In this document: positions 26,641-35,394 of the stretch, piece by piece
Layout of the letters: every line of letters starts with the position of its first letter
How positions within the stretch are numbered: position 1 is the stretch's first letter
The notes under the pieces: model-generated
What the model was told of the DNA's origin: nothing
Databases searched by the model: none
The model's input: only the letters and a program-made list of their open reading frames with translations
Assembly: GCF_027023865.1 (NCBI RefSeq)
Contig: NZ_JALVUC010000003.1
Span: 86,998-150,997, forward strand
Reading direction: 5' to 3'
Source: Thermococcus sp.
Lineage (GTDB): Archaea; Methanobacteriota_B; Thermococci; Thermococcales; Thermococcaceae
Length of the DNA: 64,000 bases
Made by a program: the position numbers and the translations under genes

Positions 26641-27852
26641 TCACCCCACCAACAGGAAGACCTTGAATATGACCGCGCTTATCGCGGCGGCAACCGGAAC
26701 GGTAACGAACCACGAGATGATTATATCCTTCAGTATTGAAGTGTTTATCGCCTTGACGCCCCTGGCCAGCCCAACGCCGACGACGGCGCCGACGACAACG
26801 TGAGTTGTGGAGATTGGCATTCCGAGCCAACTGGCTACGAGAATAACCGTAGCGGCCGAGAAGTCTATTGAAAAGCCTCTCGTGTTCGTCAGCTCTGTTA
26901 TCCTCTTCCCCACGGTTTCCATGACCTTGTAACCGTAGGTGAATATCCCAATCGCAATGCCAAGGCCCCCGAGGGCCAGTATCCACCTTGGAACCGGAAC
27001 CTCCATGCCTTTTAAACCCATCGATAGGACAGCGTATGCGGCCGCTATCGGTCCGACGGCATTGGCGACATCGTTGGAGCCGTGGGCGAGGGCAACATAG
27101 GCCGACGTAACAACTTGCACTTTTCTGAATATCCTCTCGACGCCGAGGTAAGGGTCCTTCGGCCTGAAGCGGACCTTTATGAGCGCGTAGCTGAGGATGA
27201 AAATCGCGAAACCCACGGGAATTCCGTAAAAAACCATCCCTTTAAGCAGGTTGGAACCGTGGAGAACTTTGATATAGAACATCGTTCCGATAACGACGAA
27301 CGCCAGCCCGGTCCAGAAAGGCGCCCAGCGCCTGGCACTTCCGAGCGGGTCCTCTCGGGCCAGTATGCTCCGCTTCACCGCCAGAAACACGAAGAACGCA
27401 ACGATCGCGCCGAGTATTGGGGAGAGTATCCAACTGAGGACAACCTGTCCTAACTTCCACCAGTCCACTATGGCCGTTCCTGCATAGACGAGGCCGTAGC
27501 CAACGACACCACCGATTATCGAATGGGTTGTTGAAACTGGCAGTCCGTTGTAAGTCGCGAAGATGAGCCATATACTTGCCGCAAGGAGTGCCGCAAGAGA
27601 GCCGTAGACGATGACCATGGGATTGTGTATCATGTTGATGTCGAGTATTCCCTTCCTTATTGTCTCGGTAACGCTCTTGCCAAAGAAGTACGCCCCAATG
27701 AAGTTCATCAGACCGGCTATGACCGCGGCCTGCTTGGGAGTTATGGCCTTCGCACCCACCGCAGTTCCCATCGAGTTCGCGACATCATTGGCACCAATGT
27801 TCCATGCCATCCAGAAACCAAGGGCTATCGTTATCAGCAACCATGCGTCCAT
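26641..27852 (-). CDS. pitA: Inorganic phosphate transporter, PitA family
   Basis: Polytopic membrane transporter of 403 residues for phosphate (as metal-phosphate) driven by proton or sodium gradients. The family's duplicated signature appears twice: WNIGANDVANSMGTAVGAKA near the N-terminus and AHGSNDVANAVGPIAAAYAV in the second half. PVSTTHSIIGG and PISTTHVVVGA are further internal repeats. The start at 27852 follows CCGGTGAACACG. The TATA box GATATTTATAG lies near 27880 and a palindrome near 27926-27941. Confidence 0.95.
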   Translation of the reverse strand: MDAWLLITIALGFWMAWNIGANDVANSMGTAVGAKAITPKQAAVIAGLMNFIGAYFFGKSVTETIRKGILDINMIHNPMVIVYGSLAALLAASIWLIFATYNGLPVSTTHSIIGGVVGYGLVYAGTAIVDWWKLGQVVLSWILSPILGAIVAFFVFLAVKRSILAREDPLGSARRWAPFWTGLAFVVIGTMFYIKVLHGSNLLKGMVFYGIPVGFAIFILSYALIKVRFRPKDPYLGVERIFRKVQVVTSAYVALAHGSNDVANAVGPIAAAYAVLSMGLKGMEVPVPRWILALGGLGIAIGIFTYGYKVMETVGKRITELTNTRGFSIDFSAATVILVASWLGMPISTTHVVVGAVVGVGLARGVKAINTSILKDIIISWFVTVPVAAAISAVIFKVFLLVG

Positions 27853-27925
27853 CGTGTTCACCGGAACTGGTAACGAAAAATCTATAAATATCTTGCCGCA
27901 GTAGAATATAGTTTGATTGACATCT

Positions 27926-27941
27926 CTATATAGCACTATAG
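27926..27941. promoter_or_regulatory. Inverted repeat upstream of pitA
   Basis: CTATA-TAGCAC-TATAG lies about 45 bases upstream of the pitA TATA box. It is a candidate operator, but A/T-rich repeats of this length can arise by chance. Confidence 0.35.
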
Positions 27942-27957
27942 AAAATATTGGGAGAAG

Positions 27958-28763
27958 TCAAGGCTGAACCTTCATCGGCTTCACTGAGATGGTTCCGTTG
28001 GCCTCCATCGTTAGTCTGACGTAGTGGTAGAAGCCGCCCTGATCAGGTGGAGCGTAGAGCGGTGCACCGCCGCCACCGGTTATGAGCATCTGGACACCGT
28101 CCTCCTCGCCGTACCAGTATATGTGGATGTGGCTGAAAATTCCAAAGGCGTTGTACGCCTTCATCATGGTCAGGAGCCTCTTCCCATCCTTTGGATTCAT
28201 GGAGTGGTGGCCGTTGGACCGTGGGTCTACCGGCGGGGCGTGGAGAACTAGGACCGGTCTCTGGCCGCTCTCATTAGCGAGCTTCATCTGCCCGTCAATC
28301 CATTTGAACGTCTCGTTGTTGAGTCCGTAGTTGTCCTCGACGTCGTTAATGATGATGTAACGGTACCCCCCGAGGCTGAAGGCGTAGTTGCTTGGGCCAA
28401 AGATGCGGTGGAATATGCTTATCCCGTCACCCTGGTACTCGTGGTTGCCGGGGGCGACGAATATCGGCTTGTTCCACTTCCAGACCTTGAGAAGGGCCGC
28501 CCACTGTTCAACGGTTCCCGAGTAAACGAGGTCACCGCCGTCTATGATGAAGGCGCCCTTATCCTCGTTGATGTCGTTGCGTATCTTCAGGAATACCCCC
28601 GGCGGTTTAACCCCGCTTGGCGGCCTGTGGTCCCCGAAGGCCAGAACGGTGTAGTTGCTCACGTTCTTCGCAACTAGGGAGAAACTCGTCTTATCGGTTG
28701 TGAACTCGACGGTGGTGTTGCCCACAACTCTCGCGTTTGAAGGGAGGATCATAAATTTGAGCT
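27958..28763 (-). pseudogene. Metallophosphoesterase domain: C-terminal part of a lipoprotein gene split by an IS607 element
   Basis: This segment encodes a calcineurin-type metallophosphoesterase domain: LAFGDHRPP, IIDGGDLVY, APGNHEY, VLVLHAPP and FGIFSHIHIYW supply the metal ligands. It has no signal peptide of its own. It continues exactly in frame from the lipoprotein half at 30603-31443 once the element at 28764-30602 is removed (841 + 806 nt = 549 codons including the stop), across ..ENVNRS / ELKFMILPSN... An ATG at 28770, created at the element edge, could allow translation of the cytoplasmic fragment, but it would be non-secreted. Confidence 0.85.
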
Positions 28764-28830
28764 GTTTCATAAATAATAACAAACAAAACTTTTAAATATT
28801 TTTGGCACTAACTTCTTTTGGGCGAGAGCG

Positions 28831-29439
28831 GTGAGGCTTTACCGGACTGGTGAAGTCGCAAAGAAACTCGGAGTTTCCAAGATGACAGTCCTCCGCTGGA
28901 TTAAATCGGGAAAACTCAAAGCCCACAGGATTGGCAAAGAATACCGCGTTCCGGAAAGCGAAATCAAGAGGATTCTTGAAGGCAAAATCCCCGATAAAGT
29001 CGTGGTTTACGCCAGAGTCCCAAGCCGGGACCAAAAAGAAGACCTTGAGAGACAAGTAGAATACCTCAAGAACTACTGCTCCTCCAAAGGTTATCAAGTG
29101 GCTAAAATTCTTACGGACATTTCATCAGGCTTAAACGAGAACCGGAGGGGATTAAAACAGCTCTTCAAACTCGTCGAGAGCGGAGAGATAACCAAAGTCG
29201 TGATAACTTACAAGGACAGACTTACTCGCTTCGGCTTCAGATACCTTGAACAATACTTCAACTCTCACGGCGTTGAAATTGAAGTAATTTTTGACGAGGA
29301 GGACAAAACTCCAGAGAAGGAGTTGGTCGAAGACCTTTTGGCCATCGTAACTTCCTTCGCCGGAAAGCTTTATGGCATGCGTTCTCACAAGAAAAAACGC
29401 CTCGTCGAGGCGGTAAAGAATGCCCTCAGAGACGATTAA
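28831..29439 (+). CDS. tnpA: IS607 TnpA serine recombinase
   Basis: A 202-residue protein with an N-terminal MerR-like helix-turn-helix (TGEVAKKLGVSKMTVLRWIK) and a small serine-resolvase domain. VVYARVPSRDQKEDLERQ carries the catalytic serine (about residue 63), VITYKDRLTRFGF the conserved arginine motif, and EDLLAIVTSFAGKLYGMRSH the long helix. This layout is the IS607 transposase. The start is a GTG with GGGCGAGAGCG upstream. The gene overlaps tnpB by 20 bases. It appears intact. Confidence 0.93.
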   Translation: MRLYRTGEVAKKLGVSKMTVLRWIKSGKLKAHRIGKEYRVPESEIKRILEGKIPDKVVVYARVPSRDQKEDLERQVEYLKNYCSSKGYQVAKILTDISSGLNENRRGLKQLFKLVESGEITKVVITYKDRLTRFGFRYLEQYFNSHGVEIEVIFDEEDKTPEKELVEDLLAIVTSFAGKLYGMRSHKKKRLVEAVKNALRDD

Positions 29440-30601
29440 ACTCACTGCCAAATTCAAGCTGAAAGAAACACCCGGAGGGTTAGACGAGCTTTTCCGGACT
29501 TATCGTGAAATCGTGAATTTTCTAATCGCTTACGCTTTCGAGAACAAGGTTACGAGCTTTTACCGACTGAAGAAAGAGACTTACAAGAGTTTGCGGAAGG
29601 AGTATCTGGAACTCCCAAGCCATTATCTTTACACGGCCTGCCAGATGGCGACGGCGATATTCAAAAGCTTTAGGAAGCGTAGGAAAAAGGGCAAAGCCAA
29701 AGGGAAACCGGTCTTCAAAAAAGAAGTCATAATGCTGGACGACCACCTCTTCAAACTCGACCTTGAGGCGAGAATAATAAAACTCTCCACTCCTAAAGGG
29801 AGGATTCAACTGGAGTTTTACCCGACCAAGTATCACGAGCGGTTTAAGGACTGGAAGGTTGGACAGGCCTGGCTGGTGAGAACTCCAAAAGGAGTCTTCC
29901 TGAACGTTGTATTCTCAAAAGAAGTCGAGGTTAGGGAGCCTAAGGCCTTTGTCGGTGTGGATTTAAACGAGAATAACGTAACGCTTAGCCTTCCTAACGG
30001 GGAGTTTGTCCAAATCATCACTCACGAGCGGGAGATTAGGACGGGTTATTACGTGAAGAGGAGAAAGATTCAGAGGAAGTTGAGGAGTGGGAAACGAAGA
30101 AAAGAGCTTCTGGAAAAGTATGGGCAAAGGGAAAGAAACAGGCTGAATGACTTGTATCATAAGCTGGCCAATAAAATCGTTGAGCTGGCGGAGAAGTATG
30201 GTGGTATTGCTCTGGAGGATTTGACTGAAATCAGGGATTCGATTAGGTATTCGGCTGAAATGAATGGTCGTTTGCACAGGTGGAGTTTTCGCAAACTCCA
30301 GTCAATCATCGAGTACAAGGCTAAGCTGAAGGGCGTTAGGGTTGTCTTCGTGAATCCTGCTTACACTTCTTCCCTGTGCCCGGTATGTGGGGGAAAACTA
30401 AGCCCGAATGGGCATAGGGTTTTGAAGTGTTCAAAGTGTGGTTTTGAGGCCGACCGTGATGTGGTTGGAAGTTGGAATATTCGTTTAAAAGCCTTGAAGA
30501 TGTGGGGAGTTTCCGTTCCCCCCGAAAGCCAGCCGATGAAGAAGGGAGGCTGGAAGGTTAGTCGTAACGAGGCTTACAAACTTTACGCAAGTTACGACTA
30601 A
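29420..30601 (+). CDS. tnpB: TnpB RNA-guided nuclease (IS607-associated)
   Basis: A 393-residue TnpB. RuvC-like catalytic residues are visible: Asp in VGVDLNENNVTL (about 180), Glu in GIALEDLTEI (about 260) and Asp in EADRDVVGSWN (about 345). The zinc ribbon CPVCGGK..CSKCGF lies between them. By analogy to characterised TnpB proteins it would use an omega RNA from the element's right end to cut DNA next to a short TAM, favouring element retention. The C-terminal codons overlap the right-end inverted repeat. Confidence 0.92.
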   Translation: MPSETIKLTAKFKLKETPGGLDELFRTYREIVNFLIAYAFENKVTSFYRLKKETYKSLRKEYLELPSHYLYTACQMATAIFKSFRKRRKKGKAKGKPVFKKEVIMLDDHLFKLDLEARIIKLSTPKGRIQLEFYPTKYHERFKDWKVGQAWLVRTPKGVFLNVVFSKEVEVREPKAFVGVDLNENNVTLSLPNGEFVQIITHEREIRTGYYVKRRKIQRKLRSGKRRKELLEKYGQRERNRLNDLYHKLANKIVELAEKYGGIALEDLTEIRDSIRYSAEMNGRLHRWSFRKLQSIIEYKAKLKGVRVVFVNPAYTSSLCPVCGGKLSPNGHRVLKCSKCGFEADRDVVGSWNIRLKALKMWGVSVPPESQPMKKGGWKVSRNEAYKLYASYD

Positions 30602-30602
30602 C
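30557..30602 (+). ncRNA. Right-end hairpin of the IS607 element, probable 3' part of the TnpB omega RNA
   Basis: GTTAGTCGTAAC (30557-30568) and GTTACGACTAAC (30591-30602) form a perfect 12-bp inverted repeat with a 22-nt loop, embedded in the last codons of tnpB and ending at the element boundary. TnpB guide RNAs characteristically end with a right-end structure, with the flanking DNA as guide. The guide here would begin CAGAACGGTTGACG at 30603. Confidence 0.6.
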
Positions 30603-31443
30603 CAGAACGGTTGACGTTCTCCAGAACGTAAGTAATGGGGACGTTCTTCGGATTCTCAACCTTAACGCTCATGTTGAAACCGAGGGCGTGAATGTGAACG
30701 GTGGAGCCGTTGACGAGCCTAATGAAGCCGCCCTTAACTGTCACGTTCTCCCCATCGACGACGCGCCAGTAGTAAATGAAGGGTTCAACCGTGGCGAAAG
30801 GCTCAATCGTCCAGTACTCCCCTTTATCCGGAACCCCGTTCCAGTTGGTGTCCCCGATAACTTTCAGGATGATGCCCTCAAACTGACCGCGTCGGACGAC
30901 ATCCCCGGTTGGAACCTTAGCCCCGTCCTTGAGCTTCATAGCGTAGTCGAGAGCCGCCCCGGCTCCTGCCTTGCTCAGGCCGGTGAAGACGAAGTAGGCC
31001 TTCCCGTCCTTGTTGAAGGCCGCCATTACACCCTTGTCTGCCCCAACGAACTCGAAGCCCATCTTGTAAACGATGTAGCCGAAGTAGTCGCGCACGGTTA
31101 TAACTATCGGCTTTCCGCGGAGGAGCGGTCTCGCGTCGGCCGGCGAGAGTATTGCCACACCGCCCTTGTAATCGCTCGCGGGAAGTATCTTGGCGCTGGG
31201 GAAGTAGTGCTTGGCAATGTTTTCGTAGCCTTTGCTGGTATAGACCAGTGAGGTGTTCGCGAGCTTTGCCCAGTCCTCAAGGGCCCCTCCCTTTCCGTAG
31301 GTGCTGAAATTCATTCCCCCTACCCCCGTCTGGGTTGCTGTTGGAGAAGGGGTTGACGTTCCCGTTTTATTCCCCCCCGAACCTATACAGCCCGCCGCTA
31401 GAACCACGAAGGCGAGCAGAAATGCCAGTGTATACTTTCTCAT
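30603..31443 (-). pseudogene. Lipoprotein N-terminal part of the split metallophosphoesterase gene
   Basis: The protein starts MRKYTLAFLLAFVVLAAGC, with lipobox LAAGC, then a Thr/Ser/Pro-rich linker typical of archaeal lipoproteins anchored outside the membrane. About 255 residues of a folded domain of unknown type follow. The start at 31443 follows GGTGAACTGC. The frame is interrupted after ..LENVNRS by the IS607 element; the truncated product would stop three bases into the element. The intact ancestor would be a 548-residue cell-surface phosphoesterase. Confidence 0.85.
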
Positions 31444-31538
31444 GCAGTTCACCGGGGTAGATTGGGGCGTAACCTTAAAGCCTTTTGCAGTTTCCGAATG
31501 CCTTTTAAGATATCCCGGGAACTCCGGCCGGTGAGAGC

Positions 31539-32816
31539 ATGCTCAACAAACTCGTTGGACTACTGGAGAGATTGGATGTTGAGTGGGAGGTCTACTGGGA
31601 GGCTGGACGGGGTGGTTCCTTCAGGATAGAGCGCGAGAATCTTGAGCGCTCCCAGAGAAAGTTCTATTCCGGTGTGGGCCTTAGGATAGGTTACCGGGGC
31701 AGGATGGGATTCTCATACATCACCGGACTTAACCACGACCTAAAAACCCTTGAGGACTTCGTCAGAAAAACGGTCAAGCTCGCCCGAGTTAGCGAGGTCC
31801 CCTTCAGGGGGTTCCCTGAATCGAAAAGGCCCGCCAGCGTTGAGAACATCTACGACCGGAGGATTGAGGAGATCCCCTTTGAGGATGCCCATTCCCTATC
31901 CAGAGAATTCGCGGCGATGATGACAGAACTTAAGGGCGATGCCACCCTCTCCGGGTCAATATCGCTTGGATTCAACCACTACGGCGTCTTGAACTCAAAC
32001 GGCCTCGAGCTTGAGGGCCGCTCCACGGGGATGGGTGTCTCGGTTTACGCCGTCCTCGGTAGGGGAACGGGCTCTTACTACCAGTCTTACCGCTCGCTCC
32101 AGTCGCTGGAAGAGCTTGGAAAAGGTATAGAAGAGTCCCTCCACGATGCTGAGCTGAGCGTGAGGGCGAGGCCGATTGAAAGTTACTCCGGCGAGGTTAT
32201 CCTCGAACCTATCGCGTTCCAGTCTGTTCTTTCGATATTCCTCGAGAACGTCTTCGGCGACAGCGTTTACTTCAAGAGGAGCAGGTTTTCATCCCCCGGC
32301 GAGACCGTGGGGAGTGAGCTTTTGACGATAGCGGACGATGCCACACTTCCCAGCGGTTCAGGGAGTTACCCCTTTGATGGTGAGGGTATTCCGGGTCAGA
32401 GAACTGTCCTCATTAAGAATGGTGTTCTCGAGTCTTTCCTCCTTGACTTCACCTACGCCTCTTTCCTCGGCATGGAGAGCACGGGCAACGCGGCGAGGGA
32501 CTTTAGGACGAAGCCCCACATAGGGATGAGTAACCTCGTTGTTGAATCGGGGAAGGACTCTCTAAGGGACTTTGAGGGAGTCGTGGTCAAAGAGGTCTTC
32601 GGCGAACACACTGCCAATCCGATAAGCGGGGACTTTTCACTCACGGTCGGACTCGGTTACGTCGTCAAGAACGACGATGTCAGGCCGTTCCGGGACAACA
32701 TGCTCTCCGGAAACATCTTCGAGCTTTTGAAGTCAGTGAAAGCGGTTGAAAGAGAACCCACCCGCATCGGAAGCTTCATCTCTCCCCGCGTTCTTGCCCT
32801 GGCTAGGATTGTCTAA
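31539..32816 (+). CDS. pmbA: TldD/PmbA family metalloprotease-related protein (PmbA/TldE-like)
   Basis: A 425-residue protein of the TldD/PmbA family, which in bacteria processes antibiotic peptide precursors and degrades unstructured peptides. It lacks the HExxxH metal motif seen in TldD subunits, so it is the PmbA/TldE-type partner. The C-terminal GVLESFLLDFTYASFLGMEST and GDFSLTVGLGYVVKN segments are typical. No tldD gene is present nearby in the window, whereas the two usually act as a heterodimer. The ATG follows GGTGAGAGC; the gene is divergent from the lipoprotein gene. Confidence 0.88.
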   Translation: MLNKLVGLLERLDVEWEVYWEAGRGGSFRIERENLERSQRKFYSGVGLRIGYRGRMGFSYITGLNHDLKTLEDFVRKTVKLARVSEVPFRGFPESKRPASVENIYDRRIEEIPFEDAHSLSREFAAMMTELKGDATLSGSISLGFNHYGVLNSNGLELEGRSTGMGVSVYAVLGRGTGSYYQSYRSLQSLEELGKGIEESLHDAELSVRARPIESYSGEVILEPIAFQSVLSIFLENVFGDSVYFKRSRFSSPGETVGSELLTIADDATLPSGSGSYPFDGEGIPGQRTVLIKNGVLESFLLDFTYASFLGMESTGNAARDFRTKPHIGMSNLVVESGKDSLRDFEGVVVKEVFGEHTANPISGDFSLTVGLGYVVKNDDVRPFRDNMLSGNIFELLKSVKAVEREPTRIGSFISPRVLALARIV

Positions 32817-32870
32817 CCCTCGCTAATTTTTTATACCAAAAGGGGTTTAATTATTCATGGGTGGTGGAAA

Positions 32871-33516
32871 ATGGTGGTAAAAGATGTCTTCAGCCTGTTC
32901 TCTTGCCTCCACCCGGGCGAGACTGTCTTGGTCGAATATCCATCAGAGTTCCCCTCGGAGGTTCTCTTCTCGAAGCTCCTGGTGTGGGCTGAGGACAGGG
33001 GCATTCCCGTTGTCGTGGACGATGTTCTCGATACGTTTCCACAGTACCTCTCGCGGCTTGAGCTTAGGGCAGTAAATGTGGAGGGGATATCCTCAATACC
33101 GATTATAAAGATAGGTGGTAATTGGAAGGTGGGGAACGTCGTGGGGAGTGTTGACGTGGACAAGCACTCCCTAGGCACCGAGTATTACGAGAGGGCCTAT
33201 GCTGAGATCACCGGTCGGGAGTTCGTCCTCAATCCCGTCCTTGGCTTTCACAAGTTCTTCCTCAACCTACCAAACCGAGAGCTTTTACGTCTCATCCGGA
33301 ACATCTCAACCTTCGTCGGGAAGAGGGATCGCGTGGCCGTTTACTTTTCTCAACGTGGACGCCGTTAAGAGTGGCTCCTTCTATGGATACTACCACCTGC
33401 TCAGGGAGGTATCCACCACCCTCCTCTCCATCGAGCGCTCTGGAGATGGTTACGTGGGCAGGGTTCTAAAGGCCGCAGATGACGGGCTTATGGGTGCCAA
33501 AATCCCCCTGCCGTGA
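32871..33516 (+). pseudogene. DUF257-family protein broken by a one-base frameshift
   Basis: The first frame (ATG 32871) encodes LHPGETVLVEYPSEFPSEVL, VVVDDVLDTFPQYL and IPIIKIGGNWKVGNVVG, the DUF257 hallmark, and stops at 33366-33368. The next frame continues NVDAVKSGSFYGYYHLLREV to a stop at 33516. Removing one T from TTTT at 33345-33348 restores about 214 residues (..RVAVYFLNVDAVK..), the usual DUF257 length. Function unknown. It is the single-domain relative of the tandem protein at 19537-20716. Confidence 0.78.
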
Positions 33517-33723
33517 AGTTTATATCTTCCACCACCTTGATGATACAGCCTGCGGCGGGGCTTTGGGTTTAATTACTTCGCTACTTGCTTTGGCGCTTCC
33601 CGCAGCTCCCGCTTATGTATATCTGGTTTCTTAACGGGTAATGACCCGCCGGATGGCTGTCGACCACTTTTACGACGGCAGTGAGAGCGGCGATGGGTTT
33701 GTCTGTGGCTTTAGAAGAGAGGG
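33517..33723. other. Intergenic stretch with coding-like fragments
   Basis: A TATA-like GTTTATATC occurs near 33519. A short hydrophobic reading (ACGGALGLITSLLALALPA) and then MTRRMAVDHFYDGSES occur on the plus strand, separated by a stop and lacking good start sites. They may be remnants of a membrane-protein gene; no intact gene is supported. Confidence 0.3.
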
Positions 33724-34305
33724 TTAAATCTGCTCCAAAAGCTTCTTCCTCTTTTCCTCGTATTCCTCCGGGCTTACCACCCCCATGTCGTAGAGTTCCT
33801 TGAGCTTTTTGAGCTTTTCAAGCGCGTCTTCCTTCGCGGCAGGCTCGTGCTCTATCACCTTTCCCGCGGGTGCAAAGCGCGTTACGAGTTCCTTCGGCTT
33901 CTCAAGTGTCCACTCCTCACTCGTCAGTCCCTTGTGCACCTCTATCGATACAGGCTCGACCGCTATCGCGTTGAGGGCGTCCTTAATCGCGTTTATAGTT
34001 TCCCTGGCCTGCTCTTTGTTCATCCAGCCGAGTTTAAGTCTGAACTCGTCCTCCTGTTTGATGACAAAGTCAGAACTCATGATTCCGAGCTTCACGGTTA
34101 TTCTCTCGAGCTTTTGATATGGGATGGTCTTTATCTCGTACCTCCCTAGTATCTTCTCGTCAAGGTAGATGATCCTTCTGTCAGTCACTATGACCCACTT
34201 CGGCTTCTCTAGGCTTACCTTTTTCTTTACAGAGTGGAGTATCCTTTCGCCGGGTTCGAGGGCCTTTTCGAGGGATTTGGGGAGATTCTCACCTTCTTCA
34301 CCCAT
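33724..34305 (-). CDS. PH-domain protein with C-terminal SHOCT motif
   Basis: A 193-residue cytoplasmic protein. Residues 15-125 form a bacterial/archaeal pleckstrin-homology-like domain (EPGERILHSVKKKVSLEKPK, VIVTDRRIIYLDEKIL). The C-terminal LEKLKKLKELYDMGVVSPEE segment is a SHOCT oligomerisation motif. The role is unknown; such proteins are often regulatory or membrane-associated. It is divergent from the BtpA-like gene. Confidence 0.8.
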   Translation of the reverse strand: MGEEGENLPKSLEKALEPGERILHSVKKKVSLEKPKWVIVTDRRIIYLDEKILGRYEIKTIPYQKLERITVKLGIMSSDFVIKQEDEFRLKLGWMNKEQARETINAIKDALNAIAVEPVSIEVHKGLTSEEWTLEKPKELVTRFAPAGKVIEHEPAAKEDALEKLKKLKELYDMGVVSPEEYEEKRKKLLEQI

Positions 34306-34395
34306 GTTCCCACCGTTTTTAATTGGTCAGCATTGTATATTAACCTGCCGGAAGTCTTTAGTACGTCCATAGACAAACGTTCCTTGGTGTGCACG

Positions 34396-35172
34396 ATGAA
34401 CTTTGAGAAAAAGCTCCTCATAGGAATGATCCACCTCAAACCTCTCCCAGGCTCTTACCTCTACGACGGCGATCTTGATGGTATCGTTGAGGCGGCGCTG
34501 AAGGATGCGAAAACCCTGGAAAAAGCGGGCTTCGACGCGGTGATGGTTGAGAACTTTGGTGACGTGCCCTTCCCGAAGTACGCTGACAAGATCACCGTCG
34601 CGGCCTTTACTGCCGTGGCGAAGGCCGTCCGTGACGAGACCAGCCTTCCCCTTGGAATAAACGTCCTCCGCAATGATGGTATTGCCGCTTACTCCATTGC
34701 CTACGCTGTAAAAGCGGATTTTATGAGGGTGAACGTGCTGAGCGGCGTTGCATACACTGACCAGGGGATAATAGAGGGCATCGCCCACGAGCTTGCGAGG
34801 CTCAGAAAGCTCCTCCCCTCAAGGGTCCAAGTCTTTGCCGATGTGCACGTCAAGCACGCCGTCCACTTTGGGGACTTCGAGGACTCGCTGAGGGACACAG
34901 TTGAGCGCGGCTTGGCGGATGCTGTTGTCATCAGCGGGAAATCCACCGGAAAGCCCGTCGATGTGGGAAAGTTAGCTCTGGCCAAACGGATTTCTCCCGT
35001 CCCGGTTATAGTTGGCTCGGGAACGACCTACGACAACCTTTTAGAACTCTGGAAGCATGCTGACGGCTTCATAGTTGGCACGTGGATCAAGCGGGACGGC
35101 AGGGTTGAACACGAAGTTTCTTTGGAAAGGGCAAGAAAACTGGTTGAGTTGGCGAAGAATCTTCGAATTTAG
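34396..35172 (+). CDS. BtpA/SgcQ family TIM-barrel protein
   Basis: A 258-residue barrel protein. IGMIHLKPLPGSYLYDGD at the N-terminus, GFDAVMVENFGDVPF, VFADVHVKHAVHFG and VIVGSGTTYDNLLELWKHAD match the BtpA family, members of which affect photosystem I in cyanobacteria but are widespread in non-photosynthetic archaea, where the reaction is unknown. Conserved Asp/His residues suggest an enzyme. The ATG at 34396 gives the usual length; TATA GTATATTAACC is near 34334. Confidence 0.82.
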   Translation: MNFEKKLLIGMIHLKPLPGSYLYDGDLDGIVEAALKDAKTLEKAGFDAVMVENFGDVPFPKYADKITVAAFTAVAKAVRDETSLPLGINVLRNDGIAAYSIAYAVKADFMRVNVLSGVAYTDQGIIEGIAHELARLRKLLPSRVQVFADVHVKHAVHFGDFEDSLRDTVERGLADAVVISGKSTGKPVDVGKLALAKRISPVPVIVGSGTTYDNLLELWKHADGFIVGTWIKRDGRVEHEVSLERARKLVELAKNLRI

Positions 35173-35254
35173 TGGGTTTTCGTTTGTTTAAGTTTTATTT
35201 CGAATTTTCTTTTCCGAAAGTCTTATTACCCAGAAATGCGTAACAAGATAAAAC

Positions 35255-35375
35255 ACAGAACCTGTCCCGCTTTTCTTTTCCGCGAGGCGGGTTTCATGGG
35301 GGAGTCCGTGAGGGCTTACAACTCCCACGGCCACCGGTAGTTCACGCCCTACCCCGCCTTTGCGGTTTCTCCCTG
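35255..35375 (+). promoter_or_regulatory. Structured leader or small RNA upstream of the surface operon
   Basis: Two clear hairpins precede the operon: CCCGC (35266-35270) pairs with GCGGG (35287-35291), and GGGAGT (35300-35305) pairs with ACTCCC (35321-35326). A further ACCGGT palindrome and GC-rich stretch follow up to about 35360. TATA-like TTTTATTT near 35192 or CTTATTACC near 35222 could start a transcript. It could be a 5' leader, a separate RNA, or a remnant of a mobile-element end. Confidence 0.35.
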
Positions 35376-35394
35376 AGGAAAGGAGGCGAGATGT

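Larger units (their letters stand above)
28764..30602 (+). mobile_element. IS607-family insertion sequence (tnpA serine recombinase + tnpB)
   Basis: The 1839-bp element has a left end GTTTCATAAAT and right end ..GACTAAC. Boundaries were deduced from in-frame rejoining of the interrupted host gene; one or two bases may be ambiguous because the crossover dinucleotide is shared. No target-site duplication is evident, as expected for serine-recombinase IS607 elements. tnpA begins 67 bp from the left end, and tnpB reaches the right end. A 12-bp inverted repeat lies at the right end. Confidence 0.88.
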
